The translations under genes were made by a program, and so were the position numbers. From assembly GCA_030748435.1 (NCBI GenBank), contig JASMLZ010000067.1, positions 1 to 49,344 on the forward strand: DNA of 49,344 bases, in the 5' to 3' direction. The first letter of the stretch is position 1. Each line of letters opens with the position of its first letter. Positions 27,691 through 37,500 of this stretch are shown piece after piece. The DNA is from Gammaproteobacteria bacterium (GTDB lineage Bacteria; Pseudomonadota; Gammaproteobacteria; Pseudomonadales; Balneatricaceae). The notes below the pieces were generated by a model. It did no database searches and was not told where the DNA came from. It saw only the letters and a program-made list of their open reading frames with translations.

Positions 27691-27820
27691 AATGGGTGAG
27701 AGGCCTTAAAATAGTCAATATAAGGCAAATTTAGCCACTCCCCATAGCCAAGACTAAGCGACCATGTTATAAACCGCCTTTGCTTTTTATTTTTCAACTT
27801 TTACAAAATGCACGGACACC

Positions 27821-29176
27821 ATGAATAACTGGACCCCTGCCAGCTGGCGCAACTTCCCTATTCAACAACAACCCAATTACACTGATGCTGATGCCCTGAG
27901 TAGAGTAGAGCAACAGCTTGGCAACCTACCACCACTGGTATTTGCCGGTGAAGCCCGAGCTTTAAAGCGGCAACTGGCCGATGTTACTCATGGCAAAGCC
28001 TTTTTATTGCAGGGCGGCGACTGTGCAGAAAGTTTTGCAGAATTTAACGCCACCAATATCCGTGATACTTTTAAAGTAATGCTACAAATGGCGGTAGTGC
28101 TTACTTTTGCTGGCAGCTGCCCGGTTATTAAGGTTGGTCGCATGGCGGGCCAGTTTGCCAAGCCACGTTCAGCCGATACTGAAACTATCGACAATATCAC
28201 CTTGCCCAGCTACCGAGGTGATATTATTAATGATCTGGATTTTACCAGCCAGGCCCGCGTGCCCAACCCGGAAAAACTGGTGCAGGCATACAACCAGTCA
28301 GCCGCCACTTTAAACCTGTTACGTGCCTTCGCCCAAGGCGGCTTTGCTGATCTCAACAAGGTACACCAGTGGAATCTGGATTTTGTTGGCAACAGCCCTT
28401 TAGGTGAGCGTTACGAACATCTGGCCACCCAGATCGATCAGTCGCTAAACTTTATGGCAGCTTGTGGAGTAAATTCCAATACTGCTCCGCAACTGCACGA
28501 AACCAGTCTTTATACTTCCCATGAAGCACTATTACTCAACTTTGAGCAGGCCTTAACTCGGCAAGATAGCCTGTCTGGAGACTGGTATGACTGTTCTGCT
28601 CATATGCTATGGATTGGCGATCGTACGCGTCAGGTGGACGGTGCTCATGTAGAGTTCCTGCGGGGCGTCAAAAATCCACTGGGCTTTAAAGCCGGGCCAA
28701 GCATGCAAGTCGATGATTTGTTGCGCCTGCTGGATATACTCAATCCACACAATGAACCAGGCCGCATCAACATTATTGCCCGTATGGGTGCCGATAAGAT
28801 CACGGAGCACCTGCCTGCTCTGGTCAGGGCCGTAAAAGCCGAAGGCCGCGAAGTCTTGTGGAGTTCAGACCCTATGCATGGCAATACGGTGAAGTCATCT
28901 ACAGGCTATAAAACCCGCATGGTTAATGATGTACTGCGTGAAGTGAAAGGCTTTTTTGACGTGCATGCAACTGAAGGCACTTATGCTGGTGGTGTGCACT
29001 TTGAAATGACCGGCCAAAACGTCACTGAATGCATGGGTGGCGCCCATGATATTTCTGCCGAAGACCTACACAACCGTTACCACACAGCGTGCGATCCACG
29101 CCTGAATGCCGATCAGGCTTTGGAATTGGCATTTTTAATTGCCGATACCCTTAAGCAGGCGCGTATCAACCGCTAA
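27821..29176 (+). CDS. aroG: Class II DAHP synthase
   Basis: The 451-residue product condenses phosphoenolpyruvate and erythrose 4-phosphate to DAHP, the first step of aromatic synthesis. It is a class II (plant/mycobacterial/PhzC-like) enzyme, about 100 residues longer than AroF/G/H. Signature sequences: [17 protein letters not shown] at the N-terminus, [64 protein letters not shown] and [17 protein letters not shown], which include the metal and PEP-binding residues. The gene symbol follows mycobacterial usage. It converges on the ferredoxin gene across a hairpin. Confidence 0.95.
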   Translation: MNNWTPASWRNFPIQQQPNYTDADALSRVEQQLGNLPPLVFAGEARALKRQLADVTHGKAFLLQGGDCAESFAEFNATNIRDTFKVMLQMAVVLTFAGSCPVIKVGRMAGQFAKPRSADTETIDNITLPSYRGDIINDLDFTSQARVPNPEKLVQAYNQSAATLNLLRAFAQGGFADLNKVHQWNLDFVGNSPLGERYEHLATQIDQSLNFMAACGVNSNTAPQLHETSLYTSHEALLLNFEQALTRQDSLSGDWYDCSAHMLWIGDRTRQVDGAHVEFLRGVKNPLGFKAGPSMQVDDLLRLLDILNPHNEPGRINIIARMGADKITEHLPALVRAVKAEGREVLWSSDPMHGNTVKSSTGYKTRMVNDVLREVKGFFDVHATEGTYAGGVHFEMTGQNVTECMGGAHDISAEDLHNRYHTACDPRLNADQALELAFLIADTLKQARINR

Positions 29177-29186
29177 TTCAGCCCTA

Positions 29187-29214
29187 AGCCCGGATATTGG
29201 CAAACATCCGGGCT
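29187..29214. terminator. Hairpin between convergent genes
   Basis: AGCCCGGAT and ATCCGGGCT form a perfect 9-bp stem with a 10-base loop between the DAHP synthase and ferredoxin genes. It overlaps the ferredoxin stop codon. There is no U-tract on either strand, so if it terminates transcription it is atypical. Confidence 0.5.
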
Positions 29215-29470
29215 AATCCACCTCAATACTGATCGGCCCGTCGGGCACACAGCAACACGCCAGTACCTCATTGGCCTGCAAGGGCACTAAACTATCCTGC
29301 ACCGCAATTACGTTGCCCCGCTTTAGCTTGATCTTACAGGATCCACAATATCCACCACGGCAACTATAGGTGACAGGCACCTGATGCTGTTCCATGCTAT
29401 CCAGCAAAGAAAATTCATCATCATAGTCGAACACAGTATGCTCGTTGACTATTACCTTGGCATTACCCAT
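29213..29470 (-). CDS. 2Fe-2S ferredoxin, YfaE-like
   Basis: The 85-residue plant-type ferredoxin has the ligand pattern YSCRGGYCGSC (CxxxxCxxC), with the fourth cysteine in VLACCCVP. In E. coli YfaE maintains the di-iron tyrosyl radical of NrdB, and its gene follows nrdB as here (90 bp downstream, same strand), so that is the probable role. The start is set at ATG 29470 (MGNAKVIVNEH); ATG 29491 and the TTG-type start at 29527 give extra hydrophobic residues not in the family. Confidence 0.88.
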   Translation of the reverse strand: MGNAKVIVNEHTVFDYDDEFSLLDSMEQHQVPVTYSCRGGYCGSCKIKLKRGNVIAVQDSLVPLQANEVLACCCVPDGPISIEVD

Positions 29471-29559
29471 ACACACCCAATACCCAAGCATGAAAAAAGG
29501 GCCAGACAAAGTTGTTAACCATAACAACCTCCATTGGCCCCATTGATGCAGATAGCTAT

Positions 29560-30693
29560 TTATAGATCGAAATCGTCGAAATCGGCATCGTCCATATCGC
29601 TATCAATTGCACCAACCAGATAGGAACTTATTTCGGCTTCCTGCGGTGCCACCTGTACATTATCACTCACCAACCAAGCATTCATCCAGGGCAATGGGTT
29701 AGTATTACGACCAGCAAACAGCTCTTCAAAGCCAATCGCCTTGACCCGTACATTGGTAATATATTCTACATACTCTTTCAAGATCTCGGCATTTAAACCA
29801 ATCATGGAGCCATCTTTAAACAAATAACTGGCCCATTCTTTTTCCTGTTCAGCGGCTTCCATAAATATTTGTATTACATCTTCCTTACAAGCCTCAGCAA
29901 TAGCCACCATTTCCGGATCGTCCTGACCCTGAGCCATCAAGTTCATCATATGCTGAGTGCCCGCTAAATGCAGCGCCTCATCACGGGCAATCAACTTGAT
30001 TACCTTGGCGTTGCCTTCCATAATGGCACGTTCGGCAAAGGCAAAACTACAGGCAAAACTGACGTAAAAGCGCACCGCCTCCAGCACATTCACAGAGGCA
30101 ATGGTCAGGTACATCAAACGCTTTAATTCACGCATATTAACAGTGACAGTTTCACCATTAAGGGTATGCTCACCTGCACCCAACAAACTATATAGGTGGC
30201 ATTTAGCAATAAATTCGTCGTAATAACGGGTAACCGACTCAGCCCGCTTGACGATCTCCGGATTGTCGACGATATCGTCAAATACCAAATTCGGATCGGC
30301 TACCACATTACGAATAATATGCGTGTAGCTGCGGCTATGTATGGTCTCACTAAAGGACCAGGTTTCTAACCAGGTTTCCAGTTCAGGCAAAGATACCACT
30401 GGCAGGAAAGCCACATTGGGCGAACGGCCTTGCACACTGTCCAACAGGGTTTGGTATTTAAGATTACTTAAGAAAATATGCTTCTCATGTTCTGCCATGG
30501 CCATAAAATCTTTACGATCCGTGGATAAATCCACCTCTTCCGGGCGCCAGAAAAAAGACAGCTGCTTTTCAATTAATTTTTCAAAAATAGCGTGGCGTTG
30601 CTGGTCATAACGAGCAACATTCACATTTTGACCAAAGAACATGGGCTCTTTTAGCGCATCATTTTTGGTTCTGTTAAAGGTAGAGTAGGTCAT
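29560..30693 (-). CDS. nrdB: Ribonucleotide reductase class Ia, beta subunit
   Basis: The 377-residue product carries the di-iron tyrosyl radical used by NrdA. Iron ligands of the ferritin-like fold are in [28 protein letters not shown], and [12 protein letters not shown]. The radical tyrosine region follows the first helix pair. The C-terminal tail is acidic ([14 protein letters not shown]), the part that docks on NrdA. It lies 93 bp downstream of nrdA and upstream of the ferredoxin gene in one nrdAB-fdx unit. Length is normal. Confidence 0.97.
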   Translation of the reverse strand: MTYSTFNRTKNDALKEPMFFGQNVNVARYDQQRHAIFEKLIEKQLSFFWRPEEVDLSTDRKDFMAMAEHEKHIFLSNLKYQTLLDSVQGRSPNVAFLPVVSLPELETWLETWSFSETIHSRSYTHIIRNVVADPNLVFDDIVDNPEIVKRAESVTRYYDEFIAKCHLYSLLGAGEHTLNGETVTVNMRELKRLMYLTIASVNVLEAVRFYVSFACSFAFAERAIMEGNAKVIKLIARDEALHLAGTQHMMNLMAQGQDDPEMVAIAEACKEDVIQIFMEAAEQEKEWASYLFKDGSMIGLNAEILKEYVEYITNVRVKAIGFEELFAGRNTNPLPWMNAWLVSDNVQVAPQEAEISSYLVGAIDSDMDDADFDDFDL

Positions 30694-30786
30694 TAGGTTG
30701 CTCTTTATAGATAGCTAAACTTAAGGAATCTCTGCAAAACTATTGCGCTTGCCAATATGGTGTTAAAAATTGGCTCAATATCATCA

Positions 30787-33045
30787 TTACAACTTGCAGG
30801 CGCCGCCTTCACAGCCGTCATCCTGACCATCATCAGCACCATCACGGGTATTATGGTAGTACAGCGTTTTTACACCATATTTGTAGGCCGTCAACAAATC
30901 TTTAAGCAATTGCTTCATGGGCACTTTTTCGCTGGCAAACCGAGCCGGGTCATAGTTAGTGTTAGCCGAGATGGCCTGGTCAACAAACTTCTGCATAATA
31001 CCAATCAACTGCAAGTAGCCTTCGTTGTCCGGAATACTCCACAACAACTCATAAGCCTCCTTTAGACGCTCAAATTCGGGCACTACCTGCTTTAAAATAC
31101 CGTCCTTGCTGGCCTTGACACTAACATAGCCACGCGGTGGCTCAATACCATTAGTGCTATTGGTAATCTGGCTGGAGGTTTCACAGGGCATCAGTGCCGT
31201 TAGGGTACTGTTACGTAAACCATGTTCAACAATACTATCCCGCAAGGCACCCCAGTCCAAATGCAAAGCTTCGTCACAGAACTTGTCTACATCTTTTTTG
31301 TAAGTATCAATGGGCATTTTGCCCTGCGCATAGAAGGTATCACCAAAGGCGGGACATGCGCCCTGCTCTCTGGCTAAATTATTCGACGCTTTAAGCAGGT
31401 TATACTGCACTGCTTCAAAGGTGCGATGAGTCAAATTATTGGCAGAACCATCGGAGTAGCGGACACCATTTTTCGCCAGATAATAGGCAAAATTGGTCAC
31501 CCCCACACCCAGTGTACGGCGCTTCATACTGGCTTCATAGGCGGCAGGAACAGGATATTCCTGATAGTCCAACAAACTATCCAGTGCGCGTACAATCAAA
31601 TCCGCCAGATTTTCCAGTTCATCCAAGCTTTCTAAGGCACCCAGATTAAAGGCAGATAAGGTACACAGGGCAATTTCGCCATGCACATCATCAATGCCTT
31701 GCAGGGGCGCAGTGGGCAGAGCAATTTCCAGACACAGGTTACTTTGGCGCACCGGCGCCTTAGCCGGATCAAAAGCACTGCGCGTATTACAGTGATCAAC
31801 ATTTTGCAAATAAATACGGCCCGTCTGCGCACGCTCCTGAGCAAACTTGCTAAACAAATCCACGGCCTTTACAGTGCGCTTGCGAATATCAGGGTTGTTT
31901 TCAGCAGCCTCGTAGAGCTTTTCAAACAGATCCTGATCTTCAAAGAAGGTATCGTATAAACCCGGCACATCAGACGGGCTAAACAAGGTGATATTGCCAC
32001 CCTTGATCAAACGCTGATACATCAAACGGTTAAACTGCACACCATAGTCCATATGGCGGGCACGGTTTTCTTCAACCCCACGGTTATTTTTCAATACCAA
32101 CAGAGATTCGACTTCCAAGTGCCAAATAGGATAAAACAAGGTAGCTGCACCACCACGCACTCCCCCCTGGGAACAGCTCTTGACGGCTGTCTGGAAGTGT
32201 TTGATAAACGGAATCATACCTGTGTGGAAGGCTTCACCACCACGAATGGGACTACCCAAAGCACGAATGCGGCCGGCATTGATACCAATACCAGCACGCT
32301 GACTGACATATTTAATAATGGCTCCAGCAGTGGCATTAATAGAGTCCAGAGAATCACCGCACTCAATCAATACACAAGAACTAAACTGGCGGGTTGGCGT
32401 ACGCACACCGGCCATAATCGGCGTGGGCAACGACAGCTTAAACAACGAACAGGCATCATAGAAACGTTTTACATAATCCAGTCGCGTAGCCTTGGGATAG
32501 CCAGAAAACAGGCAAGCACCCACCAGCATATAGAGAATTTGCGGGCTTTCATACATATCACCACTAACCCGGTTCTGCACCAGATACTTGCCTTCCATCT
32601 GCTTGACAGCGGCGTAGCTGAAATTCATATCGCGGCCATGCTGCAAATGGGCATTTAACTGATTATATTCATCCTGTGTGTAATCTGATGACAAGGCCGG
32701 ATCATAGCGCCCGTCAACCACCATTTGTTGTACATGGTCATACAAATGTGGTGGCTCAAATTGGCCAAAGGCTTTCTTGCGCAAATGGAAAATGGCCAAC
32801 CGGGCTGCCAGATACTGATAATCTGGTGTCTCTTCCGAGATCAGATCAGCGGCTGACTTGATAATGGTTTCATGGATATCTTCCGTACGGATAGCATCGA
32901 AAAACTGAATATGCGATTTGATTTCTACTTGAGATACAGAAACGTTTTGCAAACCTTCTGCGGCCCAATGGATCACCCGATGGATTTTTTCCAGGTCAAT
33001 TTTTTCCTGCTCACCATCGCGCTTCGTCACCATTAAATCTTGCAT
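30787..33045 (-). CDS. nrdA: Ribonucleotide reductase class Ia, alpha subunit
   Basis: The 752-residue aerobic enzyme makes deoxyribonucleoside diphosphates. The ATP cone is at the N-terminus (MVTKRDGEQEKIDLEKIHRV), giving allosteric activity control. Redox cysteines are in SSCVLIECGDS and in CTLSAFNLG; the radical cysteine and glutamate are in NLCLEIALPT. The C-terminal shuttle pair is CEGGACKL. All are in place. Two NrdR boxes 32 bp apart lie 130-180 bp upstream. Confidence 0.98.
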   Translation of the reverse strand: MQDLMVTKRDGEQEKIDLEKIHRVIHWAAEGLQNVSVSQVEIKSHIQFFDAIRTEDIHETIIKSAADLISEETPDYQYLAARLAIFHLRKKAFGQFEPPHLYDHVQQMVVDGRYDPALSSDYTQDEYNQLNAHLQHGRDMNFSYAAVKQMEGKYLVQNRVSGDMYESPQILYMLVGACLFSGYPKATRLDYVKRFYDACSLFKLSLPTPIMAGVRTPTRQFSSCVLIECGDSLDSINATAGAIIKYVSQRAGIGINAGRIRALGSPIRGGEAFHTGMIPFIKHFQTAVKSCSQGGVRGGAATLFYPIWHLEVESLLVLKNNRGVEENRARHMDYGVQFNRLMYQRLIKGGNITLFSPSDVPGLYDTFFEDQDLFEKLYEAAENNPDIRKRTVKAVDLFSKFAQERAQTGRIYLQNVDHCNTRSAFDPAKAPVRQSNLCLEIALPTAPLQGIDDVHGEIALCTLSAFNLGALESLDELENLADLIVRALDSLLDYQEYPVPAAYEASMKRRTLGVGVTNFAYYLAKNGVRYSDGSANNLTHRTFEAVQYNLLKASNNLAREQGACPAFGDTFYAQGKMPIDTYKKDVDKFCDEALHLDWGALRDSIVEHGLRNSTLTALMPCETSSQITNSTNGIEPPRGYVSVKASKDGILKQVVPEFERLKEAYELLWSIPDNEGYLQLIGIMQKFVDQAISANTNYDPARFASEKVPMKQLLKDLLTAYKYGVKTLYYHNTRDGADDGQDDGCEGGACKL

Positions 33046-33160
33046 GTTTTGCCCTTGCTTGCTTGGAATTAGATATGGTTTTTATTGTTATTCTTGTCGA
33101 CCTAAAATCGATCTTATACTGTGTCTAACAAGATAGTAAGGTATTTGCAACACGACAGGC

Positions 33161-33170
33161 CTATATTTAG
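33161..33170. promoter_or_regulatory. Possible third NrdR-like core
   Basis: CTATATTTAG matches the core of the NrdR box (CTAxATxTAG), 19 bp from box 1. The flanks do not match well. The spacing is not a whole number of helical turns from box 1, so it may be incidental. Confidence 0.3.
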
Positions 33171-33176
33171 AAAAAA

Positions 33177-33192
33177 ACACTATATATAGTGC
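33177..33192. promoter_or_regulatory. NrdR box 1 upstream of nrdAB
   Basis: ACACTATATATAGTGC matches the NrdR consensus (acaCwAtATaTwGtgt) at nearly all positions. NrdR represses ribonucleotide reductase genes when dATP is high. Confidence 0.88.
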
Positions 33193-33208
33193 AATTACCC
33201 CTTTATCG

Positions 33209-33224
33209 GCACTAAATATAGATT
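33209..33224. promoter_or_regulatory. NrdR box 2 upstream of nrdAB
   Basis: GCACTAAATATAGATT is the second, weaker box. Start-to-start distance to box 1 is 32 bp, about three helical turns, the standard NrdR arrangement. Confidence 0.82.
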
Positions 33225-33650
33225 TTTGGTATAGAAAAATCAAGCAAAAAAAATGTAATTTTTTCACTTGGCCAGCTTGACTTTATGCAACCACAGGCAG
33301 GCCAAGGGCTGAGTAAAAAAGTCTTTAATTGGAATTTTCTGAACGCATGCTTTATCCTAAAAACCTCAGTTGAACACAGAATTTGCGCTGAGAGACAGGG
33401 CCGCAAAACAAGGCGCCGCTCGCAGGCAATGACCTTAGCCCTTGGCAAGAGCGGCAACGATGGTTTGTGATTCTTAATCCAGTGCAAAACGGTGTAGCGT
33501 TTTTGCATTCATCCACTGGGTGAATAGAACAACTCGCCATACTAATGATATTTTAATGTCTTACGCAAGATATAAGCGATCAACTGAGGTTTTTAGGTTT
33601 ATCCTGGATAATTGGTACACCGGTAACAGACAGCCTGCTAGGGCGCTTTC
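33225..33650. other. Intergenic region between nrdA control region and the kinase gene
   Basis: This stretch of 426 bp has no gene with a ribosome site. It contains the structured segment at 33400-33470. Short frames on either strand here are low in hydrophobic pattern and rich in rare residues, so I do not call them. Confidence 0.5.
33400..33470. repeat. Structured non-coding segment, possible dispersed repeat
   Basis: CCGCTC (33416-33421) pairs with GAGCGG (33449-33454), and the flanks GGCCGCAAAAC and GGTTTGTG are partly complementary. Inside lies AAGG...CCTT pairing. The block AAAACAAGGCG...GGCAATGAC...TAGCCCTTGGCAA looks like a palindromic intergenic repeat. Whether it is multi-copy in this genome cannot be seen from one window. 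Confidence 0.35.
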
Positions 33651-34250
33651 TTAACTGTCTTTAAGAACATCACCTGCAATCACCCAGTCAGCTTGGTCCT
33701 GAGTATTATATTGTCTGTGAAACCAAGCCTCCGCAGCCTGCCAATGGTCCATCCAGACCGTATCTGGCTGGGGTCGGGATACCACCCTGTGCTGACAGGT
33801 AACAATGGGAGTAGACACCATTATAGTGGCATCAACCCATGGCATAAAATGCTTATGGGTAGAAAACACCCCATCCATTATCACCACGTCTTGTGGGAGA
33901 ACCTGCTTTATTGGTGACAGGTCTTGTGTTAACCAATCAAGCGCTTGCCAAGTAGCTGCTTGCCCTTGGCACAAAGGTCGCAGCACCTGATTAACAATAT
34001 ACTGAGTTGGCACATAGGCCTGCACCGCGGCCTCGGCACACAATTGCTGCCGTTGCTCACTGGAAAGGGGGCGATAAAAGTCATCCAAAGCAATAATCTG
34101 ACTGGCTGGCAACTGCTGTGCCAACCACGCTGCTAAAGTAGACTTACCGGCCCCGGCATAGCCATCAATAGCCACAATAAATACTGGCTGGTGTTGTTTT
34201 TTGTGATATAAATGCCGTAACTTCTGCAAAAGTTGGTCACATGTAATCAT
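33651..34250 (-). CDS. P-loop kinase of the uridine/pantothenate kinase type
   Basis: The 199-residue product has a clear Walker A, GYAGAGKST (about residues 30-38), LDDFYRPL (typical of uridine kinase/phosphoribulokinase-like ATPases), and VVIMDGVFSTHKHFMPWVDATIMV as the Walker B and lid region. It phosphorylates a small molecule, probably a nucleoside or vitamin, but the substrate cannot be told. The family is sometimes annotated as uridine kinase by similarity only. It is a single minus-strand gene, divergent from yaaA. Confidence 0.82.
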   Translation of the reverse strand: MITCDQLLQKLRHLYHKKQHQPVFIVAIDGYAGAGKSTLAAWLAQQLPASQIIALDDFYRPLSSEQRQQLCAEAAVQAYVPTQYIVNQVLRPLCQGQAATWQALDWLTQDLSPIKQVLPQDVVIMDGVFSTHKHFMPWVDATIMVSTPIVTCQHRVVSRPQPDTVWMDHWQAAEAWFHRQYNTQDQADWVIAGDVLKDS

Positions 34251-34449
34251 CTATTCAGATACTTTATAAAAAATTCGTTGGCGAGGTATAGAACACGCTT
34301 ACATTGGTCTCTACGGGTCTATTGCCGTAATCCAATAACTCTCTAAAACCATGGTTTAAAGATTGCCGCACAATTGCTTCTGGCACAGAAACCAAGTTTG
34401 TTAGTTTAGCAGTAAATGATCCCCCATAAACCAACTTGAGACAAGCTGC

Positions 34450-34455
34450 TATAAT
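34450..34455 (+). promoter_or_regulatory. Consensus -10 hexamer before yaaA
   Basis: TATAAT at 34450-34455, 67 bp upstream of the yaaA ATG. No good -35 is present, which is compatible with activation (yaaA is OxyR-controlled in E. coli). Confidence 0.45.
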
Positions 34456-34480
34456 CTTTAAACTAGCCAACAATAAGTAC

Positions 34481-34498
34481 GAGAGCTGTGCAGCTCTC
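34481..34498 (+). other. 8-bp perfect hairpin in the yaaA leader
   Basis: GAGAGCTG-TG-CAGCTCTC lies in the predicted 5' untranslated region, 23 bp before the ATG and beside the ribosome site. It could affect mRNA stability or translation. Confidence 0.45.
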
Positions 34499-34521
34499 TA
34501 GGTAACGTAAAGAGTAATATT

Positions 34522-35301
34522 ATGATCCTAGTTCTATCACCTGCCAAAACCCTTGACTATGACACCCCTGCCCATGTCAACAGCTATAGCCAGCCAAATA
34601 TGCTGAATCAGGCGCAAGAATTAATTGACCAATTACAGCAATTAAGCCCACAGGATTTGGCTAGTTTGATGAAACTAAGTGACAAGCTGGCATCTCTTAA
34701 TGTGGCTCGCTATGCCTCCTGGCAACAACCATTTAACCCAACTAATGCCAAGCCTGCGGTGCTGGCGTTTAAGGGTGACGTTTATGCTGGTCTGGATGCT
34801 TATCAACTTGATGCTGAAGATTTGGACTGGGCCCAGTCACACCTGCGTATCCTCTCAGGCCTCTACGGCTTATTGCGCCCTATGGATCTAATGCAGGCTT
34901 ACCGACTGGAAATGGGGACCAAATTTGCCAACCACAAGGGCAAGGATTTGTATGCCTTTTGGGATAACCAGATTACTGAGCAACTAAACCGTGAGCTGAG
35001 CAAGGAAACCAACCCTGTGTTAGTAAATTTAGCTTCCAATGAGTACTTTAAAGCGGTCAAGCCCAAGCACTTGCAAGCCGATATTATTACTCCGGTCTTT
35101 AAGGATCAGAAAAACGACCAATACAAGATCATCAGTTTCTATGCTAAAAAAGCCCGTGGGCTAATGGCACGCTGGGCCATCGAACGTCGGGTAAGTGAGG
35201 TCAACCAGCTAAAAGACTTTGCCAGCGCAGGCTATTACCACAGTCCGGAACAAAGTGCCGCTAATAAGTGGGTCTTTTTGCGTGACGAGGTGGATACCTA
35301 A
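34522..35301 (+). CDS. yaaA: Peroxide stress protein YaaA
   Basis: The 259-residue product is a full-length YaaA/DUF328 protein, opening [16 protein letters not shown] and carrying [37 protein letters not shown] and [13 protein letters not shown]. YaaA lowers free intracellular iron and limits Fenton damage during peroxide stress in E. coli. AAGAG precedes the ATG. It is a single gene divergent from the P-loop kinase and convergent with the YqaA-like gene. Confidence 0.97.
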   Translation: MILVLSPAKTLDYDTPAHVNSYSQPNMLNQAQELIDQLQQLSPQDLASLMKLSDKLASLNVARYASWQQPFNPTNAKPAVLAFKGDVYAGLDAYQLDAEDLDWAQSHLRILSGLYGLLRPMDLMQAYRLEMGTKFANHKGKDLYAFWDNQITEQLNRELSKETNPVLVNLASNEYFKAVKPKHLQADIITPVFKDQKNDQYKIISFYAKKARGLMARWAIERRVSEVNQLKDFASAGYYHSPEQSAANKWVFLRDEVDT

Positions 35302-35347
35302 AGTTTGCTTCCAGCTAGTTATTCCAGATAGAGCAAATGCAACGGCA

Positions 35348-35779
35348 TCAGGACAACAGCAGCAATAGTAAGGCATAACGACCAGCTTTACCTACCACTA
35401 TCAGCAATAAACTGAGCCAACGAGAGCAGCCCAACATACCAGCAGCCAGGCAAAGGGCATCACCTACCACCGGCAACCAGGACAACAATAGTGGCCAGGA
35501 TCCATAACGCTGCATATAAATCATAATGGTTGCCTTGGGTGGTCGTATGCGCAGCTTTTGCGCTACTTGCCAGGAGGCACCCAGTTGGGCCAGACCAACA
35601 CCCATAAAAAAGGTAATAGCTCCACCAACACTATTGCCCGCAGTCACCGCCAACCACAACCACAACCCTTGGCTCGGATTAGCCAACACCTGCTGAGCAA
35701 ATAACAGTTCTGATGCGCCCGGGAGCAAAGTGGCCGATAACAGACCCGCCACAAATAGGCTGCTGAAGGAAGCAAGCAT
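35348..35779 (-). CDS. YqaA-like small membrane protein (DedA-related)
   Basis: The 143-residue product has about four hydrophobic segments and the family start LFVAGLLSATLLPGASELLFAQQV. The LPGxSE and TAGNSVGGAITFFMGVG patterns mark YqaA/SNARE-associated Golgi-type proteins, distantly related to the DedA flippases. The 1-143 layout is complete for YqaA. Function is unproved. It begins 20 bp downstream of the sbcB stop, so co-transcription with the exonuclease gene is likely. Confidence 0.85.
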   Translation of the reverse strand: MLASFSSLFVAGLLSATLLPGASELLFAQQVLANPSQGLWLWLAVTAGNSVGGAITFFMGVGLAQLGASWQVAQKLRIRPPKATIMIYMQRYGSWPLLLSWLPVVGDALCLAAGMLGCSRWLSLLLIVVGKAGRYALLLLLLS

Positions 35780-35798
35780 AAGATCGATCTAAGCCAAA

Positions 35799-37247
35799 CT
35801 AGTAAGGGTAAATAGATTCAGCATAGGTCGCCAAATCCTGTAACACGGCTTGACTGGCTTTATCTGTATGCTGTTGCGCCAGCTGATTCAATTCCGCTCC
35901 AAATTGCTCAAAGGTACGCACTCCTTGGTGCTGTGCCTGAATTAGGCGTTGCTGGCGAAACACTTCCCACTGTTCAGCTTCACTGGCAGATAGTTGCTGT
36001 GGATAACAACGCCCCTTCATGCGCATCAACATACGTGATAAACGCTTATCATGGAAATCAAATACTTGATCATGCCATTGCTGGGGTGGCGTTTTATGCA
36101 CCTGCTGCTGCATGCGCTTATCATGATCATCAAAAAAACCACCCACATACAAGGCAGCATCCACGTCTGCATCAGGCATAGCTTCACGCTGGCTATAAGC
36201 TGCCACCACAGCCTGCACAAAATCCCCATTGTTCTGTAACCAATGCAGATGGGCCAAACATTGCTGGCGCTCAATACCATAAGTCCTGCCAACCTCTGCG
36301 GGCAGGGTATTAGCAGGTGCCACTATGGGGCACTTATTTACGTGAATCTCTTTTACCGGCAGACGAGGACTATCCCCCAAATCCTGCTGCCGGGTAAACA
36401 TAGCCTGCTGCAATGCCTCAACACTAAACCCTTGCCATTGCTTTGGGTCTTGCCGTAAATCAAAGGCCAGCACACTGTTTTTGTTAACCGGGTGGCTGGC
36501 AATCGCAGCCACCAAGGCCATATAACCCTGCTTACGACCATACATACCCGAGATATGCAAAACCGGCTTGTGCATTTGCAAGTCCAACTGTCCCCAAACC
36601 TGCGCCTTATGTTTCATCTGAAAAGCAAAGTTATATAACCGCGGTTGTGCTTCCCGCAATTTACTGGCTAGGGCAATGGTGGCTCGCACATCGGCCAGAG
36701 CATCATGGGCATCACCATGTTCAATACCATTGGCAGGCGCCAGTTGATCAAGCTTTATAACCAGTTCATTGTCCTCATTACGGGGCCAGTTGATACCTGC
36801 TGGGCGCAGCACCGCAGCAGCCCGCACCAGATCGATCAAATCCCAACGACTATTGCCCCCTTGCCATTCCCGGGCATAGGCATCAAAGAAATTGCGATAC
36901 AGACCATAACGGGTAAATTCATCATCAAAGCGCAGATTGTTATAACCCGCTACACAGGTGCCCGGCTCACTCATAATGGCATTAATACGTGCCATAAACT
37001 CTACTTCCGGCAAGCCTTCCTGCAGAGCTTGTTGTGGTGTAATACCCGTTACCAGACAGGCCGTGGGGGATGGCAGATAATCATCAGCCGGGCGGCAATA
37101 CCACATCACCGGCTCACCGATGGGATTCAACTCCAGATCGGTGCGAATAGCCGCAAACTGTACTGCGCGATCAACCCGCGGGTCAGTACCAAAGGTCTCG
37201 TAGTCATGCCACAGTATGGACTGGGTTTGGTCAGGCTGATAGGCCAC
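35799..37247 (-). CDS. sbcB: Exodeoxyribonuclease I
   Basis: The 482-residue product degrades single-stranded DNA 3' to 5' in recombination and mismatch repair. The DEDD exonuclease motifs are ExoI HDYETFGTDP (about 14-23), ExoII GYNNLRFDDEF and ExoIII HGDAHDALADVRATIALA, followed by the SH3-like and C-terminal helical domains. The start is placed at GTG 37247, with GGAG eight bases before it and the family N-terminus next; the ATG at 37310 would add 21 non-family residues. yqaA follows by 20 bp. Confidence 0.93.
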   Translation of the reverse strand: MAYQPDQTQSILWHDYETFGTDPRVDRAVQFAAIRTDLELNPIGEPVMWYCRPADDYLPSPTACLVTGITPQQALQEGLPEVEFMARINAIMSEPGTCVAGYNNLRFDDEFTRYGLYRNFFDAYAREWQGGNSRWDLIDLVRAAAVLRPAGINWPRNEDNELVIKLDQLAPANGIEHGDAHDALADVRATIALASKLREAQPRLYNFAFQMKHKAQVWGQLDLQMHKPVLHISGMYGRKQGYMALVAAIASHPVNKNSVLAFDLRQDPKQWQGFSVEALQQAMFTRQQDLGDSPRLPVKEIHVNKCPIVAPANTLPAEVGRTYGIERQQCLAHLHWLQNNGDFVQAVVAAYSQREAMPDADVDAALYVGGFFDDHDKRMQQQVHKTPPQQWHDQVFDFHDKRLSRMLMRMKGRCYPQQLSASEAEQWEVFRQQRLIQAQHQGVRTFEQFGAELNQLAQQHTDKASQAVLQDLATYAESIYPY

Positions 37248-37500
37248 GGTAATCGCTCCATAAAGAATAGGCAACCATTGTATAAGGAGATTCCGGCCGA
37301 TACCAGACACATACCCTAATGGGCAGCAAATAATGGGTCAGGCTTATAATGCAGCTGGTACTGGACAGACAACAGCACGACGGAATAAATCTGCTAGGCT
37401 TATAGTCGGGCAGGGTGATGTCTGGGGAAGAAGTAAAGCGCTGTCATGTTAATTATTATTATGGCGTAGCAGGGTAACATAAACATACCGGATTGAACTT

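Noticed and set aside
33212-33540. Two minus-strand frames in the nrdA-kinase gap
   Set aside because: No ribosome site, rich in rare residues, and they cover NrdR box 2 and a structured repeat.
34264-34473. Minus-strand frame of 69 residues upstream of yaaA
   Set aside because: It starts with TTG, has no ribosome site and overlaps the yaaA promoter region. It is protein-like in parts, so I keep a small doubt.
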